Positions 1-8,297 of a DNA stretch of 64,000 nucleotides are shown piece after piece. A model generated the notes under the pieces. The model was not told the DNA's origin. It worked only from the letters and a program-made list of their open reading frames with translations, and did no database searches. This DNA comes from Alphaproteobacteria bacterium. GTDB lineage: Bacteria > Pseudomonadota > Alphaproteobacteria > Rhizobiales > Beijerinckiaceae. The position numbers and the translations under genes are program-made. Numbering within the stretch: the first letter of the stretch is position 1; each line of letters starts with the position of its first letter. The stretch spans positions 41,148 through 105,147 of the forward strand of contig VGCJ01000001.1 in the NCBI GenBank assembly GCA_016870035.1, in the 5' to 3' direction.

Positions 1-437
1 GCTTCGTGCAGAATGCGCGGCAAATCCTCAACAGAGCGCACGAGATAATTATGCTTCGTGCAATGTCGCGTGATGCCGACCGTGTCGCATTCTTGGAAGG
101 CGTCGGAGCCGATGAGATGGGTCGGCACCTGACCGGTGATGCACACAAGCGGAATGGAATCGAGCATCGCATCCGTCAACCCAGTCACGGCATTGGTCGC
201 ACCAGGGCCGGAGGTTACGAGCACGCAGCCGACTTTGCCAGATGAGCGCGCATAGCCTTCAGCGGCGTGAACTGCGCCCTGCTCATGGCGGACAAGGACG
301 TGTTTCACTTTGTCCTGATGAAACATCGCGTCATAAATTGGCAGAACCGCCCCGCCGGGATAGCCGAAAATATGCTCGACCCCCTGATCCTGCAGGGCTT
401 TGATCACCATTTCCGCACCGCTCATCGTCTCTGTCAT
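1..437 (-). CDS. ilvB: Acetolactate synthase large subunit, N-terminal part (runs off the window)
   Basis: Translating the minus strand from the ATG at 437 gives about 145 residues beginning [20 protein letters not shown], followed by [31 protein letters not shown] and TSGPGATN. This is the thiamine-diphosphate-binding PYR domain of acetolactate synthase, with the catalytic Glu in RHEQGA. The enzyme condenses two pyruvates, or pyruvate and 2-oxobutyrate, in the first common step of valine, leucine and isoleucine synthesis. The C-terminal three quarters lie beyond the window. A GGAG-type ribosome site precedes the ATG. Upstream lie a terminator hairpin, a leader peptide rich in branched-chain codons and a promoter (437-659), so regulation by attenuation is expected. 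An ilvN small subunit would be expected downstream, outside the window. Confidence 0.96.
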   Translation of the reverse strand, partial: MTETMSGAEMVIKALQDQGVEHIFGYPGGAVLPIYDAMFHQDKVKHVLVRHEQGAVHAAEGYARSSGKVGCVLVTSGPGATNAVTGLTDAMLDSIPLVCITGQVPTHLIGSDAFQECDTVGITRHCTKHNYLVRSVEDLPRILHE

Positions 438-493
438 CGTCGTCTCTCCGTGCCGGCCCGTTTGGGAAGTCTGGGGTTCGGCTTTAAGGCAAT

Positions 494-519
494 AAAAAAC
501 CCCCTGTCCGGAGGGGGTC
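494..519 (-). terminator. ilvB leader attenuator (intrinsic terminator)
   Basis: On the minus strand a GC-rich stem (ACCCCCTCC...GGGGGT; arms at 513-518 and 499-504) is followed by a run of six T (plus-strand A run 494-499). It lies between the leader peptide stop (549) and the ilvB start (437), which is where an attenuator belongs. A second, smaller hairpin, CGGAT/ATCCG, overlaps the leader stop codon and could act as the pause or competing structure. Confidence 0.85.
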
Positions 520-548
520 GGTTAAGCGCCAGTCTCGGGATTAACGGA

Positions 549-602
549 TCAAAATCCGCCCCGCTCCTGACGCCCCATAACTACAAGAATGGTCGTGCGC
601 AC
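549..602 (-). CDS. ilvL: ilvB operon leader peptide
   Basis: This is a 17-residue reading frame with a GTG start, MRTTILVVMGRQERGGF. It carries a tight Ile-Leu-Val-Val cluster, the three amino acids made by the downstream pathway. A consensus AGGAG (610-614) sits seven bases upstream of the GTG. The stop codon lies inside a small hairpin, and a strong intrinsic terminator follows before ilvB. Stalling of the ribosome at the ILVV codons when charged branched-chain tRNAs are scarce would favour antitermination. This mechanism is established for ilv leaders of other bacteria and is inferred here. The frame is too short for ordinary gene finders. Confidence 0.82.
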   Translation of the reverse strand: MRTTILVVMGRQERGGF

Positions 603-630
603 CGCGCCTCTCCTATTAATTTCGCGCGGG

Positions 631-659
631 AACGTAAGCCGGAAGACGCGGATCGTCAA
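631..659 (-). promoter_or_regulatory. Predicted promoter of the ilvL-ilvB operon
   Basis: Reading the minus strand, TTGACG (654-659) is separated by exactly 17 bases from TACGTT (631-636). This is a good match to a housekeeping sigma-70 promoter. Transcription would start near 624, about 20 bases before the leader peptide ribosome site. Confidence 0.6.
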
Positions 660-686
660 GGGGGTAACAGATCACCGCCATCAGCG

Positions 687-950
687 CTATCGACCATGTG
701 ATTGCATATCAAGATGCGCACGCAACACCTCATTAATGCGCGTCTGCCAGCCTGGGCCCTCTGAACGAAAAGCAGACAGAACATCGGCATCGAGCCGTAT
801 GGTCGTTGAAACCTTGGGTTCATCCAAAGGCGGCCGCCCGCGTCGAACAGGGACTTTTGCAAAAATCGCCTGCCATTCCGGCGTGGAAAGGTCGGGCGCA
901 TCATCAGGATCTTGCCAGTCGCTTTCCAAATTTTTCTTGTTCACGCTCAT
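687..950 (-). CDS. brnA: BrnA-family antitoxin (ribbon-helix-helix)
   Basis: The product is 87 residues. Its second half, RRGRPPLDEPKVSTTIRLDADVLSAF followed by GPGWQTRINEVLRAHL, is the typical BrnA ribbon-helix-helix region that binds DNA and neutralises BrnT. The first half is acidic and likely the toxin-binding part. The ATG at 950 is preceded by GAGGAAGG and lies inside the 3' end of brnT (47-base overlap), so the two are translated together. As in other BrnTA pairs, the toxin gene comes first. BrnA normally represses its own operon, and a palindrome beside the brnT promoter is a candidate operator. Confidence 0.88.
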   Translation of the reverse strand: MSVNKKNLESDWQDPDDAPDLSTPEWQAIFAKVPVRRGRPPLDEPKVSTTIRLDADVLSAFRSEGPGWQTRINEVLRAHLDMQSHGR

Positions 951-1182
951 TAGCCTTCCTCAAGCTGATAATGCGACGCGCTCCCGCGCGCAAACTCCAA
1001 ACCACGACAACCATACGATTATTCAAATATCCAACCGTTATGAAACGTGTTTCATCATAAATAACGCGATCATCTTCGGCTGTTGTGTGTACAGTTTCGA
1101 AGACCCGAAAAGCGTGAGCCATATCCAAACCACGATCTGCGAGAGTGCGTCGGCGCTTTTCAGGATTAAATTCAATTTTCAT
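904..1182 (-). CDS. brnT: BrnT-family toxin (DUF497 ribonuclease)
   Basis: From the ATG at 1182 the product is 92 residues, starting MKIEFNPEKRRRTLADRGLD. It contains the BrnT core: EDDRVIYDETRFITVGYL, MVVVVWSLRAGARRIISLRKANERE. BrnT toxins have a RelE-like fold and cleave RNA, arresting growth when the antitoxin is lost. A TTG start five codons earlier is possible, but MKIEF matches the family's usual N-terminus. A -35 element TTGACA lies just upstream; the matching -10 is so close to the ATG that the message may be nearly leaderless. The pair sits between ilvB and miaA, an accessory insertion among housekeeping genes. Confidence 0.88.
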   Translation of the reverse strand: MKIEFNPEKRRRTLADRGLDMAHAFRVFETVHTTAEDDRVIYDETRFITVGYLNNRMVVVVWSLRAGARRIISLRKANEREQEKFGKRLARS

Positions 1183-1184
1183 TT

Positions 1185-1228
1185 TTTGTAGTAACAATAA
1201 TTGGAAATGTCAAGGATCTTGTTGATCC
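1185..1228 (-). promoter_or_regulatory. Predicted brnTA promoter and BrnA operator
   Basis: On the minus strand a perfect -35 TTGACA (1208-1213) is followed after 17 bases by TACAAA (1185-1190). Directly upstream of the -35 is the inverted repeat GGATC-N5-GATCC (1214-1228), suitably placed for repression by a dimeric ribbon-helix-helix protein. The -10 ends only two bases before the brnT ATG, which would give a very short leader or none. Confidence 0.5.
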
Positions 1229-1284
1229 AAGAAAAGCCTGATCGCACCAAAGCGTCCAGAAAGCGACGGATGCAAAGCGCTTAA

Positions 1285-2211
1285 CTACAACCCAATTCGC
1301 TCCCCCACCCACACCTCCGCCTCCTCCGGCCTCACCCAGATGAAATCGGGCGCTTGGTGGCGGAACCAAGTGTGTTGGCGTTTGGCATAAGCGCGCGTGT
1401 CGGCTTTGCCTTTCTCGATCGCCTCTTCCATCGAGATGTCGCCATGAAGCGCGCGAGTGATGCCCGGCACGCCATGGGCCCGCATGGCCGGTAAAGCAGG
1501 GTCGAGCTTGCGTTCCGCCAGTCGTGTGACTTCTTGAACCGCACCCGCAGCGATCATGCCGTCGAAGCGGGTATCAATACGGGCGCGCAAGAGCTCACGA
1601 TCCGGAGCGAGGAAAAGCGAAAGCACCTCACCTGAGTTGAGCGCCGCGCCGCGCCGCTCTTCATGGAAGGAGCGCAAAGAGCGGCCCGTCGCCTCGAAGA
1701 CTTCGAGCGCGCGCAGGATCCGTTGCGGATCTGTGGGGCGCAGATGCGCCGCCGTTTTGGGGTCGCGCTCGGTAAGCCGCGCATGGAGCGCTGCCGGATC
1801 GCGGCCCTCGGCCCAGGCGCGCAGTTCCGCGCGAACCGCTTCAGGCACGGGCGGAATAGCGGAGAGCCCCTCGGTCAGCGCGCGGAAATAGAGCCCCGTC
1901 CCGCCAACAAAGATGGGCAGGAGGCCTTGGGACTCAGCAGCCTCAAACGCGAACGTCACATCCGAGAGCCATCGCGCGACCGAGTAATTCAGCGCGGCGT
2001 CCACAGTTCCGAAGAGGAAATGCAGCGCGCGCGCCATTTCTTCCTCAGTTGGCCGTGCGGTTATGATAGAAAGATCACGATAGACCTGCATTGAGTCGGT
2101 GTTGATGATTGCGCCGCCGAACCGGTCCGCGAGGGAAAGCGCAAGCGCTGTCTTGCCGCTGGCCGTCGGCCCGGCAATCAGGAGCGCGCGATATGGTTTC
2201 GACTGACCCAT
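1285..2211 (-). CDS. miaA: tRNA dimethylallyltransferase
   Basis: MiaA transfers a dimethylallyl group from DMAPP to N6 of A37 in tRNAs that read codons beginning with U. From the ATG at 2211 the product is 308 residues, the normal family length. It begins MGQSKPYRALLIAGPTASGKT, with the P-loop GPTASGKT at 14-21. The IINTDSMQVYRDL, FVGGTGLYFRAL and QRILRALEVFEATG motifs follow, and the C-terminal part has KRQHTWFRHQ. The open frame extends 32 codons further upstream, but that stretch lies inside serB and is not MiaA-like. With the chosen start only 15 bases separate it from divergent serB, so each promoter must lie within the other gene or be very compact. Confidence 0.95.
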   Translation of the reverse strand: MGQSKPYRALLIAGPTASGKTALALSLADRFGGAIINTDSMQVYRDLSIITARPTEEEMARALHFLFGTVDAALNYSVARWLSDVTFAFEAAESQGLLPIFVGGTGLYFRALTEGLSAIPPVPEAVRAELRAWAEGRDPAALHARLTERDPKTAAHLRPTDPQRILRALEVFEATGRSLRSFHEERRGAALNSGEVLSLFLAPDRELLRARIDTRFDGMIAAGAVQEVTRLAERKLDPALPAMRAHGVPGITRALHGDISMEEAIEKGKADTRAYAKRQHTWFRHQAPDFIWVRPEEAEVWVGERIGL

Positions 2212-2226
2212 GAGGACCAATTTCAG

Positions 2227-3126
2227 ATGAGTGATTTCGTTGCGACCCTTGTCTCTCATCCCGAAAAGGCCGCCCTGTTCGATGCGCTGCTTTCGAAACT
2301 TGCGCAAGCCCTTCCTGAAAATGCGAAAGTGATCCGGCTTGATGGCGCGATCGCCATCGACATCGTGTTCGCGGCCGAGACCGCCAAAGCGGCAGAAGCC
2401 GCCCTCGCACCCGTCGAGAAAGTTTTAACCAGCAAACCGATTGATGTGATCCTGCAGCCACTCGCGGGACGTCGTAAAAAACTCTTCATCGCCGATATGG
2501 ATTCCACCATGATCGAGCAGGAATGTATCGACGAACTTGCCGCCGAATTACGCCTGAAACAGAAGGTTGCCAAAATCACCGAACGCGCGATGAAAGGAGA
2601 ACTCGATTTCGAACCGGCACTCAGAGAGCGTGTAGCGCTATTGAAGGGGCTTGATGCGGGCGTTATTCCGAAAGTCATTTCAAACCGCATCACTCATACA
2701 TCGGGCGCACGCACCTTAATTTCAACGCTGCGTGGTCATGGCGTTTATACGGCGCTGGTCTCCGGTGGATTTACCTTGTTCACCGAACCGGTGTCACTTG
2801 CCATTGGTTTTGACGAGCATCGCGCCAATCGTCTTGAAATTGAAAATGGTAAATTGACGGGCGAGGTCGTGGATCCCATTCTCGGCCGTGAAGCCAAGAA
2901 ATCAGCACTCATCGAATTGCGCGAGCTTTTCTCATTGCAAGATCATGAAACACTTGCTATTGGCGACGGCGCCAATGATCTTGATATGATCAAGGAAGCG
3001 GGCTTGGGCGTCGCGTTTCACGCAAAGCCTGCTGTTGCAGAAGCGGCGCATGCGCGCATTAATCATGCCGATCTCACAGCGCTTTTATACGCGCAAGGCT
3101 ATTTGCGTTCTAGCTGGATTGAGTGA
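2227..3126 (+). CDS. serB: Phosphoserine phosphatase
   Basis: SerB hydrolyses O-phosphoserine to serine, the last step of serine synthesis. The 299-residue product is a HAD-superfamily enzyme. Motif I is DMDSTMIEQE (residues 90-99) with the nucleophile Asp90. Motif II is VSGGFT and motif III is AIGDGANDLDM. Residues 1-85 form the N-terminal ACT-like region usual in long proteobacterial SerB. GAGGA lies seven to eight bases upstream of the ATG. It is divergent from miaA and convergent with the degP-like gene, whose stop codon is four bases away. Confidence 0.96.
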   Translation: MSDFVATLVSHPEKAALFDALLSKLAQALPENAKVIRLDGAIAIDIVFAAETAKAAEAALAPVEKVLTSKPIDVILQPLAGRRKKLFIADMDSTMIEQECIDELAAELRLKQKVAKITERAMKGELDFEPALRERVALLKGLDAGVIPKVISNRITHTSGARTLISTLRGHGVYTALVSGGFTLFTEPVSLAIGFDEHRANRLEIENGKLTGEVVDPILGREAKKSALIELRELFSLQDHETLAIGDGANDLDMIKEAGLGVAFHAKPAVAEAAHARINHADLTALLYAQGYLRSSWIE

Positions 3127-3130
3127 CCCT

Positions 3131-4612
3131 TCACTCCAAAGGCAGCGCGACGAAGCGGACATCGCCTTGATTATTCGCAATCAAGAACAAGGCTGATTTC
3201 TTGCCTTCCTTCTTTAAGGCGTCAACGCGTTTCAAAAGATCGTCCGGTGCAGAAACAGTATCTTGCTGCACTTCAACAATCACATCGCCGGCAGTCACGC
3301 GCTTCTCCGCAGCCGCCGCTGAGGGATCGACTTTCACAATCAACACGCCCTTGACGCCGTCTTTGATTTGAAAGCGCTTGCGCAATTCATCCGTGATGCT
3401 TGAGACTTCAAGACCCAAAGTCTTTTTCACAACAGGTTCGGCTGATTTTGGCGTCTCACCTTTCGCGAGTTTTTCACCCTCCTCCAAACGTCCCAATGTC
3501 ACGCTAATGGTTTTTTCTTTACCCTTGCGCATCACGATAACATCAACCGCTTTGCCCACAGCGGTTTGACCTACAATGCGCGGCAGATCGCGCGATTCTT
3601 TGATCGCCTTGCCGTCGAAAGTGACGATCACATCACCCGGCTCAATGCCTGCGGCTTTTGACGGGCCTTTATCATCAACACCCGCAACAAGCGCGCCGCG
3701 TGCCGAACCCAATCCCAAGCTCTCAGCAATCGTGTCATCAACACTTTGAATGCGAACACCGAGCCAACCGCGACGTGTTTCACCAAACGCCAATAATTGT
3801 TCGACAATCGGTTGAGCAAGGCTTGAGGGAATTGCAAAACCGATGCCGATTGAACCGCCCGATGGTGACAGGATGGCCGTGTTAATGCCGATCACTTCGC
3901 CTTCCATATTGAAGAGCGGTCCACCCGAATTACCTTTGTTAATTGCCGCATCAGTTTGCAAATATTGACCATAGGATTGATCGGAGATATCGCGATTGCG
4001 TGCGGAGATAATGCCCGCTGATACCGAACCGCCAAGGCCAAACGGATTTCCGATCGCCATGACCCAATCGCCGATTTTCTCATCATCGGAATTACCGAAT
4101 TTGACCGCCACAAGCGGCTTTTCCGGTTTCACACGCAAAACAGCCAGATCGACTTTTGGATCTTTGCCGACAACTTCGGCTTTGAGTTTTTTACCATCAT
4201 TGAAAATGACGGTGATTTCATCGGCATCGCCAATCACATGATTATTGGTGACAACGATACCAGATGAATCAATCACAAAACCAGAACCAAGTGATGACGA
4301 TTTGCGCTGCGGGATCTTTCCGCCATTGCCGCCATTCGGACCATTCGGTCCCAAAAACTCATCAAAGAATTCTTGAAAGGGAGAGCCCGGCGGAAATTGC
4401 GGCATCGGCACGCCACGTTGCGTATCAGCGGGCGCTGACGTTGCGGCTGAAATATTCACCACCGCATCCATCACTTTTTCAGCAAGACCTGAAAGAGACT
4501 CAGGCCCGCGCGCTTCTGCGCGTTGACCCATTGCGAGCACAAGCAATGTAACGAAAACAATTGTCCGCGCCGCATAACCCATACACGCAACTCTTCGTAT
4601 AAACGCTATCAT
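3131..4612 (-). CDS. degP: Do-family periplasmic serine protease (DegP/HtrA)
   Basis: This is a periplasmic quality-control protease. With the ATG at 4612, eight bases after a GGAG, the product is 493 residues. It has an N-terminal signal sequence ending near GQRAEA and a Gly/Asn-rich linker (GPNGPNGGNGG). The trypsin-like domain has the catalytic triad His125 (TNNHVIG), Asp155 (KVDLAVL) and Ser229 (KGNSGGPL), and two PDZ domains follow (about 260-360 and 400-490). An earlier GTG and a later ATG (4582) are alternative starts. It follows hflK-hflC on the same strand, a linkage common in alphaproteobacteria. An 11-bp hairpin separates it from hflC and may tune its expression. Confidence 0.93.
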   Translation of the reverse strand: MIAFIRRVACMGYAARTIVFVTLLVLAMGQRAEARGPESLSGLAEKVMDAVVNISAATSAPADTQRGVPMPQFPPGSPFQEFFDEFLGPNGPNGGNGGKIPQRKSSSLGSGFVIDSSGIVVTNNHVIGDADEITVIFNDGKKLKAEVVGKDPKVDLAVLRVKPEKPLVAVKFGNSDDEKIGDWVMAIGNPFGLGGSVSAGIISARNRDISDQSYGQYLQTDAAINKGNSGGPLFNMEGEVIGINTAILSPSGGSIGIGFAIPSSLAQPIVEQLLAFGETRRGWLGVRIQSVDDTIAESLGLGSARGALVAGVDDKGPSKAAGIEPGDVIVTFDGKAIKESRDLPRIVGQTAVGKAVDVIVMRKGKEKTISVTLGRLEEGEKLAKGETPKSAEPVVKKTLGLEVSSITDELRKRFQIKDGVKGVLIVKVDPSAAAAEKRVTAGDVIVEVQQDTVSAPDDLLKRVDALKKEGKKSALFLIANNQGDVRFVALPLE

Positions 4613-4638
4613 CACGGTCACTCCGTCAAACTCAAAGA

Positions 4639-4665
4639 GAACCGGCGGCTTTTTGCCGCCGGTTC
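4639..4665 (-). terminator. Perfect 11-bp hairpin between hflC and degP
   Basis: GAACCGGCGGC (4639-4649) pairs perfectly with GCCGCCGGTTC (4655-4665) across a five-base loop. On the minus strand the downstream stretch is TCTTTG rather than a clean T-run, so termination would be partial at best. It could equally protect the 3' end of the hflKC message, which would give unequal amounts of HflKC and DegP. Confidence 0.55.
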
Positions 4666-4673
4666 ATTTTGTC

Positions 4674-5567
4674 TCATTCAAAGCCGCCCGAAGGGGCGCT
4701 CGCAAAGGGCATCTTGAAGAAGCGCATAAACTCCGATTCAGGACTCAACACCATTCGTGTTTCGCCGGAACGGAAGGATTGCTCATAGGCCAAAAGTGAA
4801 CGGTAAAAGGCGAAGAATTCCGGATCCTTGCCATAGGCTTCTGCAAGGATCTTGTTCTTCTGCGCGTCACCCTCACCGCGCACTTGCTCGGAATTCTTCG
4901 TCGCTTCTGCACGCAACACGACCACATCACGATCCGCTTTCGCTTTGATCGTTTGCGAGAATTGTGAACCTTGCGCACGAATATCCGCCGCTTCACGCTG
5001 ACGCTCAGTCTGCATACGTTGGAAGACAGCCTGAGAGTTCTGCTCAGGCAAATCCGCACGGCGCAATCTTAAATCGACGATCTGCATGCCGAGACCTTTA
5101 GCCTGTTGATTTACATCGTCGCGAATACGTTGCATTAAACCTGAACGATCCGTTCGCACAACTGTCGCAAGGGGCGCTTCAGCGAGAATTGTACGGACCG
5201 TCGAATTGACGATGGAAGTCAAACGGATATTCGCCCCCGCGACACTGTTCACACTTTGATAAAAGCGCAACGGATCGGTGATGCGATAGCGCGTAAACGC
5301 ATCAACAACCAGACGCTTCTGGTCTGAAGCAATCACTTCTTGCTGCGGCAGTTCAAGATCGAGAATGCGCTTATCAAGCGTAATCACATTTTCGACGAAT
5401 GGCAGCTTGAAATAAAGGCCAGGCGTTGTGATCGGTGCGCGCGAGATACTGCCGAAACGAAACACCAGCGCCTGTTGTGTTTGTTGAACGATAAAGGTCG
5501 ACGACAAGACGACAACAAGAACCACAAGGAGAAGGATGCCTCCTACAAATCGAAGAGTCGAACTCAT
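4674..5567 (-). CDS. hflC: Protease modulator HflC
   Basis: HflC is an SPFH/band-7 inner-membrane protein that forms a cage with HflK around the FtsH protease and modulates degradation of membrane proteins. The 297-residue product has an N-terminal membrane anchor (GGILLLVVLVVVLSSTFIV). The band-7 domain follows (FIVQQTQQALVFRFG onward). The helical stretch QRMQTERQREAADIRAQGSQ leads to the end of the protein (SPESEFMRFF). Its start overlaps the hflK stop (ATGA-type), indicating translational coupling with hflK. Confidence 0.96.
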   Translation of the reverse strand: MSSTLRFVGGILLLVVLVVVLSSTFIVQQTQQALVFRFGSISRAPITTPGLYFKLPFVENVITLDKRILDLELPQQEVIASDQKRLVVDAFTRYRITDPLRFYQSVNSVAGANIRLTSIVNSTVRTILAEAPLATVVRTDRSGLMQRIRDDVNQQAKGLGMQIVDLRLRRADLPEQNSQAVFQRMQTERQREAADIRAQGSQFSQTIKAKADRDVVVLRAEATKNSEQVRGEGDAQKNKILAEAYGKDPEFFAFYRSLLAYEQSFRSGETRMVLSPESEFMRFFKMPFASAPSGGFE

Positions 5568-6679
5568 TTGGGCGCTCCTACTTTTTTCTGGAATTCACCG
5601 AGCGGCAAATAAGGCACAACGCCTTGCTGGCTTGCACCATTCTGATCGATGACGGTCTTTTCAGAGCCCGCCAAGATCCGTTCCATCGTCTCAAGATACA
5701 TACGCTCGCGTGTCACTTCGGGCGCCTTTTTATATTCAGTATAAATTTGATCGAAGCGGCTTGCCTGACCACTCGCTTCCGCAATCACGCGTTCGCGATA
5801 GGCTTCAGCTTCCTGCTGAATACGTGCGGCTTCACCGCGCGCTTCCGGAACAACTTTCGAGGCATAGGTTTCGGCTTCGTTGCGTGCACGATCCTGGTCT
5901 TGACGCGCTGCTTGCACATCACGGAACGCATCAATGACTTGCGCGGGCGGATCAACCTTCTGCAATTGCACAAGACGGACAACGACACCTGCACCATAGG
6001 TATCGAGCACTTCTTGCATCAATTGCTTGACGTCCGTCTCAACAGCGCCGCGTTCAGTGGTCAGAATGGCTTGAATGTTGCGCTTGCCGATGACTTCTCG
6101 CATCGCGCTTTCGGCAACTGCCTTAATTGAAGTAATCGGCTCTTGAATGTTAAACACATAATCAGATGCGCGCGCGGGGTTAATCTGCCATTGAACGGCG
6201 AAATCAATATCAACGATGTTTTCGTCACCCGTCAGCATCAAGCTTTCTTCATTTACGTCGCTTTGGCCCGTGCGGGTGCGGCTCTCACCAGAACGAAAAC
6301 CCACTTCCGTTGTGTTGACGGTTGTCACGCTTGGACGGATCACGGAGCCAATCGGGTAAGGCAGATTGTAATTCAATCCCGGCTGGGTGGTGCCGACATA
6401 GCGGCCAAAAATCAGATTGAGGCCCACTTCGTCGGGGCGAACAGTGTAAAGACCGCTCGCAAGCCAAAGAATGATGGCACTGAGCCCAATCACAACAATT
6501 CCACGCCCGCCAAATTGGCCACCGGGCACAAAGGACGACAGACGGTCCTGCACTTTTGCGATCAGATCCTCAAAGTCGGGGGTGTGTCCGCCGCCAGAAC
6601 CGCCATTTTGAGGGCCCGAACCCCATGGATTTTGGCGTTTCGGACCCCAGGGGCCGCCACCTTGATTGTTCCAATTCAT
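5564..6679 (-). CDS. hflK: FtsH protease activity modulator HflK
   Basis: This 371-residue partner of HflC begins with a Gly/Asn/Pro-rich cytoplasmic tail (MNWNNQGGGPWGPKRQNPWG). One transmembrane helix follows (GIVVIGLSAIILWLASGLYTV), then the periplasmic SPFH domain (VRPDEVGLNLIFGRYV) and a long helical region (DQDRARNEAETYASKVVPEA). The length is typical. It is followed without a gap by hflC. Roughly 100 bases separate it from the folA stop, enough for a promoter, though none is obvious. Confidence 0.96.
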   Translation of the reverse strand: MNWNNQGGGPWGPKRQNPWGSGPQNGGSGGGHTPDFEDLIAKVQDRLSSFVPGGQFGGRGIVVIGLSAIILWLASGLYTVRPDEVGLNLIFGRYVGTTQPGLNYNLPYPIGSVIRPSVTTVNTTEVGFRSGESRTRTGQSDVNEESLMLTGDENIVDIDFAVQWQINPARASDYVFNIQEPITSIKAVAESAMREVIGKRNIQAILTTERGAVETDVKQLMQEVLDTYGAGVVVRLVQLQKVDPPAQVIDAFRDVQAARQDQDRARNEAETYASKVVPEARGEAARIQQEAEAYRERVIAEASGQASRFDQIYTEYKKAPEVTRERMYLETMERILAGSEKTVIDQNGASQQGVVPYLPLGEFQKKVGAPK

Positions 6680-6782
6680 TTAATATTCCTTTTTTTCAGA
6701 ATCTTGATGCATTTCAATTACCGCTGACGCCTATTAGATGGCCATCGCTTCTCAATCCGTCAACTGCCAAGGTTTTGCGACC

Positions 6783-7316
6783 TCATGTCCCAGAGCGCCG
6801 CCTTTCATAGGTCACAATCGTGAAAGCGTGATCGTCCCGCGGGCCTGCTTCATGCGCTTCGCGCGCCGTTTCATAAAAACACAACTGTTCGAAGGCTGGA
6901 AAAAACGCGTCACCTTCAGGCGCTGCATTAACATAGGTCATGATGATGCGATCACAACGATCCATCATTTGCTGATAGACATCACCGCCACCTGCCACCG
7001 TGATCTCATCGACACCAAGCGATGACGCCAACCCATCCGCTTTTATCAACGCCTCATCAATAGAAGACACGATATGAACACCTTCAACCGCGAATGACTT
7101 ATCGCGTGTCAGAACAATCGTCTCACGCCCTGGCAAAGGTTTGCCGATCGACAAAAATGTTTTGCGCCCCATGATCATGGGTTTGCCGAGTGTCGCGGCT
7201 TTGAAGCGTGTGAGATCAGAGCTTATATGCCACGCCAAACCATTATCGCGTCCGATGACGCGATTCTCCGCCATCGCGACGACAAAAGTTACGCGTGCTT
7301 TTGGATGAAAGCTCAT
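6783..7316 (-). CDS. folA: Dihydrofolate reductase
   Basis: This enzyme reduces dihydrofolate to tetrahydrofolate with NADPH, regenerating the cofactor consumed by the thymidylate synthase encoded directly upstream. The 177-residue product has [28 protein letters not shown], with the catalytic acidic residue replaced by Ser in the HISSDL position (family usually has HLPEDM or HISADL). It also has [22 protein letters not shown] and the nucleotide-site [12 protein letters not shown]. Its ATG overlaps the thyA stop by four bases, so thyA-folA is one translationally coupled unit. Confidence 0.95.
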   Translation of the reverse strand: MSFHPKARVTFVVAMAENRVIGRDNGLAWHISSDLTRFKAATLGKPMIMGRKTFLSIGKPLPGRETIVLTRDKSFAVEGVHIVSSIDEALIKADGLASSLGVDEITVAGGGDVYQQMMDRCDRIIMTYVNAAPEGDAFFPAFEQLCFYETAREAHEAGPRDDHAFTIVTYERRRSGT

Positions 7317-8107
7317 ACCGCCACCGGCGCTTTGATCGCCGGATGCGGATCATAGCCTTCAATTTTAATGTCATCATAAGTGAAATCGAAAAGAGATTTC
7401 ACTTCCGGATTGAGCTTCAATACCGGCAAGGGCCTTGGCTCGCGCGTCAATTGCAGCGTCGCTTGTTCAACATGGTTGGAATAAAGATGCGCATCACCGA
7501 AACTGTGCACGAAATCGCCGGGCTTCAATCCGGTCACTTGCGCCATCATAGCGGTCAATAAGGCATAGCTTGCAATGTTGAAGGGCACGCCCAAGAAAAT
7601 ATCCGCCGAGCGTTGATAGAGCTGACAAGACAATTTCCCATCAGCAACATAAAATTGAAAAAGACAATGGCAAGGCGGCAGCGCCATCTTATCGAGATCG
7701 GCCGGATTCCATGCCGACACCAAGAGACGCCGCGAGTCGAGATTACGTTTGATCTCGTTAATGACCCATTGGATTTGATCAACCGTGCCGCCATCAGGTT
7801 TCGCCCATGAGCGCCATTGTTTACCATAAACAGGACCAAGCTCACCGCTCTCATCCGCCCATTCGTCCCAAATCGTTACGGCATTTTTGCGCAGATAATC
7901 GATATTGGTCTCACCCGCGATGAACCACAAAAGCTCATGGATGATCGAGCGCAGATGCAATTTCTTTGTGGTCACCAAAGGAAAACCCTTCGAGAGATCA
8001 AAGCGCATCTGATGGCCAAAAACCGAGCGCGTGCCGGTGCCGGTGCGGTCGCCCTTCACAACGCCTTCCGCCATCACGCGGCGCAATAGATCAAGATAGG
8101 CCTTCAT
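7313..8107 (-). CDS. thyA: Thymidylate synthase
   Basis: ThyA methylates dUMP to dTMP using methylene-tetrahydrofolate, releasing dihydrofolate that FolA recycles. The product is 264 residues, the same length as the E. coli enzyme. The catalytic cysteine falls at position 146 in [10 protein letters not shown]. Other family blocks are [45 protein letters not shown] and HLYSNHVEQ. It is the first gene of the thyA-folA pair and is divergent from ssrA. Confidence 0.97.
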   Translation of the reverse strand: MKAYLDLLRRVMAEGVVKGDRTGTGTRSVFGHQMRFDLSKGFPLVTTKKLHLRSIIHELLWFIAGETNIDYLRKNAVTIWDEWADESGELGPVYGKQWRSWAKPDGGTVDQIQWVINEIKRNLDSRRLLVSAWNPADLDKMALPPCHCLFQFYVADGKLSCQLYQRSADIFLGVPFNIASYALLTAMMAQVTGLKPGDFVHSFGDAHLYSNHVEQATLQLTREPRPLPVLKLNPEVKSLFDFTYDDIKIEGYDPHPAIKAPVAV

Positions 8108-8297
8108 CGCGTTTGTCGATTCGCCCAGGAATGAGGGGGGACCTTAGCTTGTCTTTCCCTGAAAAGGCAGATCGGAACCGGGCTCGTAAGCGCAGCTGTC
8201 CCCAATCGAATGCGAAAAGGGGCACGAAAAAGGCGGGCGAACCTCATGGTTTTGCCCTGCTCTTCCGTTTCTCGACCAGACACCTTATATTGCGACT

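Noticed and set aside
656..904. 82-residue reading frame on the minus strand overlapping brnA
   Set aside because: It is a shadow of the brnA gene in another frame and resembles no known protein.
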